42,843 nucleotides of DNA, from positions 1-42,843 of the forward strand of contig RWJK01000207.1 of assembly GCA_004335835.1 (NCBI GenBank), in the 5' to 3' direction. The position numbers and the translations under genes were made by a program. The DNA comes from Scenedesmus sp. ARA3. Taxonomy: Eukaryota > Chlorophyta > Chlorophyceae > Sphaeropleales > Scenedesmaceae. This document shows, piece after piece, positions 32,213 through 39,873 of the stretch (positions are counted from its first letter, which is position 1; every line of letters starts with the position of its first letter). The notes beneath the pieces are model-generated. The model was not told the DNA's origin and did no database searches. It saw nothing but the letters and a program-made list of their open reading frames with translations.

Positions 32213-33673
32213 AAGCTGCTGCTGCTGCTGCTGGGCTTGATCTGGCCAGGGCTGCTGCAGCTGCTGCTCAGGCCCCCACACAGGCTGTTGCCATGCATAC
32301 GGCTGCACAGCTGCTGCTGCTGGGCTGTCCTGTGGCTGCAGCTGCACTCTGCCAAATGGCCCTGCTGCTGCGATGTGGCGCGGCAGCTGCAGCGGCGGCA
32401 GCTCCAACTGCTGCTGCTGCTGCTGCTGCTGAGCTGGCCACAGTGCGGTAGGTGCAGAGTCGCTGCGCCGGTGCATGGACAGCATTACAGAGCCTGGCAG
32501 CTGCGCCGAGTGTGCCTCCTGCTGCAGCTGCATCAACTCCAAGCTTGCTGATCCTGCTGCTGGGAAGTCTGATCCAGCTGCTGCCGCTGCTGCTGCTGCT
32601 GCTGCTGCCGCTGCGTCCTGTGTTGGCCCTGGCTGGCTGCTGCCGGGGTTTATGCACAGGGAGCCCATTGCTTCCAGCAGGGTCATCTGCTGCTCGCGGC
32701 CGGCAATGGTATACGTCAGTGCATCGTACTTGCGCTTGAGTTCTGCGTTCTCGCGTTGCAGGCGCTGGTACAGGGCCAACTTCTCTGCTGCCTCCTGCTC
32801 CAGGGCTGACATCTGCAGGCCCAAAACAGTGGCAGTAGCAGGCAGCACAGTGCACAGAACACGTGATGTCAGTGCATTAGGTTGCGGAGGAGAGGCTTGA
32901 AAATCGGGTGCAGAGACAAGCAGGGGGCACTTGCAGGGGCATCAGTGGCTGGGGCAGGTTGTAGCTGCTGGCAGTGGCTGATACGAAGGTCGGGCACAGT
33001 GCTTGCATGTGCCATTGATCTGCCGAGTATGATATTAATCATTGCATAAATTGCATTGGTGTGGTCCGGCGACCGTGATCGGGCCTGTCGTGCTTGACAG
33101 AAATTGGCAGCAGCTGCACATGATACCTCAAGAATTTCGCAGACTTGCACATTGTTGCTGCTACGATATTTCAAGGGCAACAAAAATTCTTCTTGCAGTC
33201 ACCTTTTGTTTTTTGCGCTCGTAGAAGCGCCTGTGAGCCCGCTGCTGCGCAGTTTCCTGGCCGGAGCTGCGCTTTGAGCGCCTGCCACGGCCGCGGCCAC
33301 GCCCTCTGCCCTCAAGTTCCATTTCTGGGGGAGGTGTGTCGCTGCAGGTGCCCCCAGCGCTGCTGTGGTGTGAGGAGTGGGCCACCATGTTGACCTGTTG
33401 CTGACCGGGTCCTCCATCACGACCAGCACCAGTGTCGCTTTGTGATTGTGTCGCACTGCGGGGCCTTTCTTCTACCTTGCGGGGTGATGCTGCGGGGGCC
33501 TCAGGAGCGGCAACATCAGGCAGATCGGTAGGGGCCCCTGCACCCAGCGCCCTTGCAAGGAAAGACTGGAAGGAATCGGAGGAGCTCTCGCTCTGAATAG
33601 GATCGGGTATATCATTCATGTTCATCAACCATGCATTAAGATTCAGAACAGGAGGAAGCACCACCAAGGACAT
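29252..33673 (-). CDS. bZIP transcription factor with long Gln-rich regions
   Basis: Four exons on the minus strand (33673-33203, 32812-30747, 30468-30334, 29903-29252) join in phase to 1107 residues. A basic region (RRSKRSS...AQQRAHRRFYERKKQK, about 130-157) meets a leucine zipper split by intron 1: ALEQEAAEKLALYQRL and on, with leucines at heptad spacing and one lysine substitution. Residues of about 200-830 are Gln-, Ala-, Pro- and Ser-rich with many poly-Q runs, typical of activation domains. The last 260 residues are helical and ordered (QALSQLLPRVDRHVPDV, HWRSLLHSITFSREARGK), perhaps for dimerisation or ligand binding, without a family I can name. The usual basic-region Asn appears to be Gln and the usual Arg eight residues later a Tyr. 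Nuclear; targets unknown. Confidence 0.85.
30215..30285 (-). repeat. Copy of the bZIP exon-3 end with donor
   Basis: It encodes VVEELLMGVRKFSTRN plus a donor (AACAG|GTGGGT), identical in protein to the end of exon 3 at 30334. All four differences within those codons are third-position and silent. The offset is 119 bp downstream in intron 3. A weak acceptor-like CTGTAG precedes it at about 30269. Confidence 0.88.
30475..30521 (+). repeat. CAG tract (CTG in the gene sense) at the bZIP exon-3 acceptor
   Basis: About 15 uninterrupted CAG units on the plus strand. In the bZIP transcript this is a CUG run ending six bases before the exon-3 acceptor, in the position of the pyrimidine tract. Confidence 0.88.
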
Positions 33674-35031
33674 GTTGAGGGCGACTGTATTGCGGTGCTT
33701 TGCTATCTCTGTGCGCCATCTGAGCTGTACTGCGACACCTATAAGCAGCTGTTTATTCGATAGTGTCAGTGCACCACCCTACGCACCGACCTTCAAGACT
33801 GTTCAGGTGGAGCTAGGGAATGCTCTTGTTATTTTCGGGGAGTAGAAGCTGCAGCAGCTGCCCGGTGATGACGCGAGTTTCCTGCACCGTCTGTCGGTTG
33901 CATGGTACGGCAAATGTTTGATCACATCAGTCGAAGCAAGACCTTCATACTGTGCAGCTCCGCTTGGCCGTAGCTCAAGCGTACAGGGAAGTCTCTCGTG
34001 ACGCCTGGGTTGACAATGTCATAGGACGCCCCATCGCCCCCTCTGGCCGGCTGAAACAGCTTCTGATTGTTACATAATCACGATTAGGGCAATGGAAATG
34101 CTGTCAAACCCGTGGAGGGAACGACCCAGGTCACGCGTGACCTTCCACGCAGAAGGTGAATGCAGATGATGCACTGGCTGTACAGGGATTGCGACGTCCG
34201 AAGGATTCATAAACGCACCAAAAACATTGATGAAATCGAACGGCGCAATGCGCCTGCAGCCAACTAGGGCAGAACTTGGTACTGTGTACTGCAGATGCTG
34301 CTGCAGGCCAGCAAGCAGCTGGCTGTGCTTAAGAGACAGCTGCCACCAGCAATACAAACCCATATGAACACCCTAGACCATGAGATGTTACCAACGACGC
34401 AAGCAGGCAATCACAACAGCGGCCACTTGTGGCTCACCAGTCACTGTTGCGTTCAGCATGCTCCGAAGCACCACAACCTTGACTTACTCCTGCTCCATTT
34501 GAACAAAAAGCTCCAGCCTTGAACGCTTGGTACGAGTGTGCAGCATTGCAGACATCCAAACGGGGTTGCCCCTGGCTGTTCTGTTGATGGCACCTGCATG
34601 AAATGCCAGCACCGACCTGATGCAGCCAAAGAAGCAGCAAGAAAAATAGCAGCAGCTTGAGCAGCAGTGAGGTCAGCAAACCAACAGGCGTCATCTGCAC
34701 GTGCCAAACTCACATGTGGAAGTGACACCACATTCACAAAGCACAGGAAAACATTCTTCCGTAACACCACACACAAAAATGGCTGCAGCGCTTCATACAA
34801 ACAATATTAGACTATTGTAATTAATATTATACAAACAATATCTGCGCATGGCGCAGCAATCCTGCACCTACCTTCACATGCTGAGCTCGTTGGCTGCATC
34901 TCCAAAGCACGGCAACGGTGAGCAGCGCTTGCACTCGCTGCTTTCTGCCAGCAGCCGGCCATGATCTGCCCGATAGAAGGCAGCCATCATGGCATGATGA
35001 CAATCCCAGTAAACCCTGCTTGAAAATCAAA
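33674..35031. other. Intergenic: bZIP promoter and 3' region of the DHHC gene
   Basis: No frame here matches a family. The low end should hold the bZIP promoter. The high end should hold the DHHC 3' UTR, which would run to the TGTAA at 34070-34074 or another site. An A/T-rich patch at about 34794-34841 carries a direct repeat of ATACAAACAATAT. Confidence 0.4.
34070..34074 (-). terminator. Candidate TGTAA polyadenylation signal for the DHHC gene
   Basis: First clear minus-strand TGTAA after the DHHC stop at 35032, about 960 bases downstream. A 3' UTR of that length is plausible for an algal gene, but unproven. Confidence 0.3.
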
Positions 35032-35460
35032 TCAGAAGCCCAGGGCCCTGCTGTCCAGGAAGGTGGGGTAGGCCAGGCCCCCGGGCGTGGCGCTGCTGCG
35101 CGGCAGCCACCACAGCACAGGTTCATCACCCAGTACCTGCAGCAGGTGCATCACCCATCAGTGATTCGCCAATCAAACCCAAGGCATCAGCAAGGGACGC
35201 ATTACCATCATTACGTTACCAATAAGTTGCCATTGAAACCCACCGCAACAGCAAGGAGGCAGGAGCGCTGCTACCATATGCTTGTTATAGCTGAGTTCAA
35301 GCTGGTTACTTTCGACTGCTGGGCTGTTGCTTCACCTGCAGCCCGTTGTGCACGCAGCCCAGGTTGTAGGGGTGCCGCTGCTTGTCAGCGCCGAGGCCGC
35401 CGGCCTTAATTTGCGCAGTGATGCCCTGCAACATCAAGAGCAGCAGCAGAAGCAGCAGCA

Positions 35461-35493
<33 letters not shown>

Positions 35494-37977
35494 AAAGCCT
35501 GATTGTGTTGCTGCGATGGCACTTGATCATTCAATGCATGTGTGCAGCACTGTGTGTATAGGTAGGTAAAGAAGAAACAAAGCTGCAGAGCTAAGGCTGC
35601 TGCCGTGCTGCCGCACCTCAGCATGTTCAATGGTGGTCTTGTTGGCTGCCACCATGCGTATGTGCCACACCAGCAGCATCACCACGGCGATGGTGGTCGG
35701 CAGCGCCACAGCAAACGCAAAGGTCTGCAGCAGCAGCAATAACAACAGAGAAAACACGTAACGTTGCGTCTGTGATCTTGCGGTGTGCATGCAGGATCGC
35801 TTCATAGCCGTAAAACAGCAGCAGACACGTCTACGAAGTATACGGCAGCGCACGAGCCCCTGCAGCTACTGCTCATCCTTGGCAGCGCCTCAACTCCATG
35901 CAACCCCACACGTACTGCTGCAAAGCAGTCACCATCCAGGAAGGAATGCTTACCTGCAGCCCTATGTGCCACAGCACATGGCTGTCTGGGTCTTCCTCAA
36001 AGGTGTGAGGCGTGGCACGCGGCCCGACCCTGCAGGCACGACACAGCCGAGCAGCACACCACGCCAGTCACACAGGGCAGCAACAGCTCAGCTACCATGC
36101 AGCCGCATTCGCGCCAATCAAAGCCACCATGCCATGATGCATCTTGACCGACACAGGACACAGGCAGTCGTGGCGTGGCTTGAAACGACTTCAAGGAGGT
36201 CCAGCGCTCAGCGTGCAGCCGCAGGCGTGACGCCAGCTGGCAGCGCAGGCAGCAGCCCCACCTGACCACGCGGCTGTTGGCTGAGCTACTGACCAGGTGC
36301 AGCGCATGGCCCAGCAGCAGCAGCGTGCTGTGGATCAGAGCCGCACTGCAATCTGCAGGCGGCAGCGCAACAGGCACAACACATACGCATGCCTTTAAGA
36401 GCGCAGCCACACAAGCAGCTCACGATGCGCGGCATTCAGACACATATCTGAAAGCTGTGCTGAGAGGCACCTACTGTTCAAGTGCTGTGTGTGCAAAACA
36501 TCCACGCGCCATCTGTCAGCTGCACATGCATGGCTGCAGGCACGGCTGTCCCGCTGCTGTGCCGTGCCTCAGGCTACAGTATGTTGCCACTGCTGTAAGC
36601 AAACTCTGCATATGTAGGAGCTGCGCTGCACTGCTGCTGCTGCTAATGCTGCTGCTGAGGCATCCCCGCTGCCGCCACTCACACACGAGCAGTAAGAAGA
36701 AGCTGCGGTAGTTGGCGTGTCCTATGCAGTTGTTGACCCAGGGGCAGTGGTGGTCCTGCAAGCAGCAGCAGCATGCGCAGGCCAGGCCCAGCCACACAAG
36801 ACTTGCGGTCAGTTTGAGCCTGGGGCTGTGGTAATGGACAAACTCGCAAACTCGTAGGTGTCAGCCAGCGGAAGCACGACACTTGCCATGCTGTTTGCCA
36901 AGACCAGCAGCATCAATACTCTGCACGCACTCACCATGCGCAGCACGCAGCGCTCACACACCCTGCAGTGGTGCGAGCGCGGCGGCTTGTACTGGTTACA
37001 CTTTTTGCAGTAGCGCGCGCCGCCGTCACTCTTCTTGACCTCCTGCACTGCCGCCTGCTGCTCAGCATCCGGCTGCCAGCCAGGTGGCACCCTACACATG
37101 GCAGCAATGATGCTATGCTTCAAAGTAGACAACCTGGGAAGGGTGTGGCTCGCCGCGCTATGCTTGCACTCTGGCAGGGCTGATTTCCCGCTGTGCTGCT
37201 GGCGCTACAGCCTGTTGTGCCGCTGGCGCTACAGCACGCCAACTGCTGGTGCCGTAGCCCGCTGTGCCGCTGTTGCCACAGCCTGCTGCGCTGCTGGCGC
37301 TGAATGCCCCCTGTGCTGCTGGCGCGGAATGCCCACAGTGCCCCTGGCGCTACAGCCTGCTGCGCTGCTGGCGCTGAATGCCCACTGTGCTGCTGGTGCT
37401 ACAGCCCGCTGTGCTGCTGGCGCTACAGCACGCCATCCGCTGCAGGCTCACCTGCCTGGGTCTGTGAACATGCACAGGAAGTAGCAGCGCAGCGCGAGGC
37501 TTGTGCTGGCTGACAGCAGCATCAGGTGCAGCATGCCCGGCACAGTGAAGGAGTACCAGGGCAGAATCTGCTTGCAGGAAACACGGGTGCAGGAGGCAGC
37601 AGCCAGTGCATGGGACGTGAACATGTGCAGTGTGCGTTTCGAGTGCGTTTGTGTGTGACGGGGGCAACTGTGGAGCCCACAGCAACCGCAACAGGGTCAG
37701 AAGCATGCTGATTCAAGGCGTCGCATGGGGCAGCGTGAAGAGCAACAACTGTGACTGCTTGAGCATGGGGGGCGCTGCTGCACGGGATTGCTGTTGCTGT
37801 CGAGAAGGCTTGGCTTGTGCTAAGACTCACCACATACGCCACATCCACATAGTACAGGAACACAAACACCAGCAGCACACTGCAGACTGTGGCTGTGAAG
37901 CGTTGCCAGATGGCTGGCATACTGCCAGCAGCACGGTTGCTGCTAGGCTGTACTAAGCTTCCCTCAAAGACGGTCAT
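35032..37977 (-). CDS. DHHC-type protein S-palmitoyltransferase
   Basis: Nine exons on the minus strand (37977-37831, 37567-37452, 37091-36935, 36755-36683, 36352-36262, 36029-35954, 35724-35617, 35425-35336, 35136-35032) join in phase to 320 residues. Two membrane helices (about 29-49, 55-80) lead to [14 protein letters not shown], then the cysteine-rich domain [22 protein letters not shown] and the catalytic [16 protein letters not shown], whose second Cys after His-His takes the palmitoyl group. Two further helices follow, then the family's TTIEHAE motif (TTxE) and a C-terminal HPYNLG segment. It transfers palmitate from palmitoyl-CoA to cysteines of membrane-associated proteins, in Golgi, plasma or vacuolar membrane. 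The layout is closest to the plant four-helix PATs. It is divergent from the uridylyltransferase gene. Confidence 0.93.
35438..35496 (+). repeat. CAG-rich tract at the DHHC exon-8 acceptor
   Basis: CAG and GAG/AAG units, with nine perfect CAGs at 35465-35491. Read in the gene sense it is a CTG/CTT run that ends about a dozen bases before the TTGCAG acceptor of exon 8. Confidence 0.85.
37189..37432 (+). repeat. Diverged minisatellite of about 23-24 bp units in DHHC intron 2
   Basis: About ten imperfect tandem units around GCTGTGCTGCTGGCGCTACA, with variants ending GCTGAATGCCC or GCGGAATGCCC. It fills most of the intron between exons 2 and 3. It is not coding: the flanking exons join in phase without it. 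Confidence 0.85.
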
Positions 37978-38537
37978 ATTGAAGCTATGCTACATGCTGC
38001 TCGTGCTGCTGCTGAGGATGCATGCTGCAGGACAGCAGTACCACCTTGCCACACTGCCCTGGTGGTAGTGCTGCTGCTGCTTGTTGTACACTCAGAGGAG
38101 AGTTGTTAACAGCTCAGTATCGCGTGAATGGCGCAAGGGGTTTGAATGCTGCTGATTTGGTGAATGCTCTGCAAGGAAACAGACAACAGCAGGACGAAGT
38201 TGCTGTTGAGTTGACGTGGTGAGCGTTCAGCGCATCACACTGTTGTCGCTGGTTTTTTCCGAGTGAAACAAGGTGCTCGTCACTTGGTCATACAAGCACA
38301 CGCACTAGGTGGCCATCAAGTTCGCTCGCACGACCGCAACTGTTGAGCAACTCGAAGGGCTTCGACAGGGCCAGGGTTTGCGTAGCAGGCGCTTATCACA
38401 ACCTGCTTATTCCAATGATGACGATAGTACGCATGAGTTTGTATTGCGGGCACAGCTCTAGGATCAACCAACGCGCAGCATAAGCAGCACTGCTGTCTTT
38501 GCATGACTCTTGTGATCCTCACCCTTGATAACATGGA
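37978..38537. promoter_or_regulatory. Shared divergent promoter region (DHHC and uridylyltransferase genes)
   Basis: The two start codons face away from each other across 560 bases. The interval must hold both 5' UTRs and promoters. There is no clear TATA box. A 66-codon frame at 38022-38222 is not convincing. Confidence 0.5.
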
Positions 38538-38541
38538 ATGA
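38533..38541 (+). promoter_or_regulatory. Two-codon upstream ORF overlapping the uridylyltransferase start
   Basis: ATG GAA TGA: its stop overlaps both the main ATG at 38538 and the second ATG at 38541 (ATGGAATGATG). If the 5' UTR includes it, scanning ribosomes would terminate and could reinitiate on the overlapping start, coupling translation of the main frame to the uORF. Confidence 0.5.
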
Positions 38542-39841
38542 TGCAGCCATTTAACCAGCATGACGGTCAGGGCCATGCCCTGCTGAGCATGCTGCGTAAA
38601 GGCAGTGGTGGTGCACCATCAGCAGCAGCCGCGCCACCCCACCCATCACAGCAGCCAGCACAGAATGGCTTTTCTGCAGAGGATGGCTGGCATGCTGGCA
38701 GCAGCATACTCGACAGCAACTTGCAAGGCAGTGCAGCAGTACAGCAATCGCAGCAAGCTGCAGCAGGGCCCCAGCATCATCCTGGTGCTGGCAGCAACTT
38801 GCAGCGGCTGTTTGCTGCAGCTCAGCACCAGCAGCACCAGCAGCAGCCACCAGCTAGCGACCCCTTTGACTTTGCAGGACAGCACTGGCAACAGCAGGCA
38901 GCATCACAGCCATTGCCTGCAGGACCAGGCTCACTGTTTGGACAGGCTACCGGCCACTCCAATCCAGCTTTAGCAGCGCAGCAGCAGCAGCAGCAGCAGC
39001 AGCAGCTGCCGCCCAGCTTGAAAGGCCCGCCGCCTGGCTTTGAGGCAGCAGCAGCAGCAGCAGCAGCACTAGGTGATCATAGCCAGCGGCCCGTCAAGGG
39101 GCCCCCTCCTGGCTTCTCTCCCCTTCCTGCTGCTGCACCTCAGCAGCAGCAGCAGCAGCTGTTCCCAGGGTTTGGGGCCTCATTGTTCAGCCAGCAGGCA
39201 GGACCTGATGCCCCGTACCATCCACCTGCAGGACAGCAGCAGCAGCAGCAGCAGCAGCACTCTATGCTGTTTGGCTTGGACCTGCAGCAGCAGGCAGGAC
39301 TAGGGCAGCAACAGCAGCAGCAGCAGCAGCAGAATGGTGGGCTGTCTGCCCTGTTTGGTCCCCAGCAGCCACCACAACGTGACAGGCTGGATCAACCGTC
39401 ACAGCTGCAGATGCTGACTCAGCAGCGATCAGACCACCAGCTGCAGCAGCACCTGCAGCACGAGCAGCAGCAGCAACAGCAGCAGCAGCACCTGGCGCAG
39501 CAGCAGCAGATGCAACATCGGCATCAGCTGCAGCAGGTGATGCAGGTGCAACAGCACCAACAGCAGCAGCAGCTGCTGCAGCAGTTACACGGCATGCGCT
39601 CCGCAGCGGCTGCTGCTGCTGGTGCGCAAGCAGGCAATGCTGCAGCAGCAGCTGCTGCAGCTGGCGCACAGGCGGGCAATGCTGCGGGCAACCTGTCAGC
39701 ACTGATGGCACAGCTACAGCTACAGCAGCAGCAGCAGCAAGCAATGCAGATGCATCAGGCACAACAGATCCAGCAGGCTGCACAGCAGCAGGTGCAATCG
39801 CACATGCAGCAGCTGCTGCAGCACGCTGCTCAGCAGCAGAT

Positions 39842-39873
<32 letters not shown>

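Noticed and set aside
39262..39783. Antisense open frames over CAG tracts (poly-Ala, poly-Leu, poly-Cys)
   Set aside because: CAG repeats are open in all six frames. The sense frame continues in phase into conserved nucleotidyltransferase exons, so the others are shadows. The same applies over the bZIP, OPR and ZIP exons.
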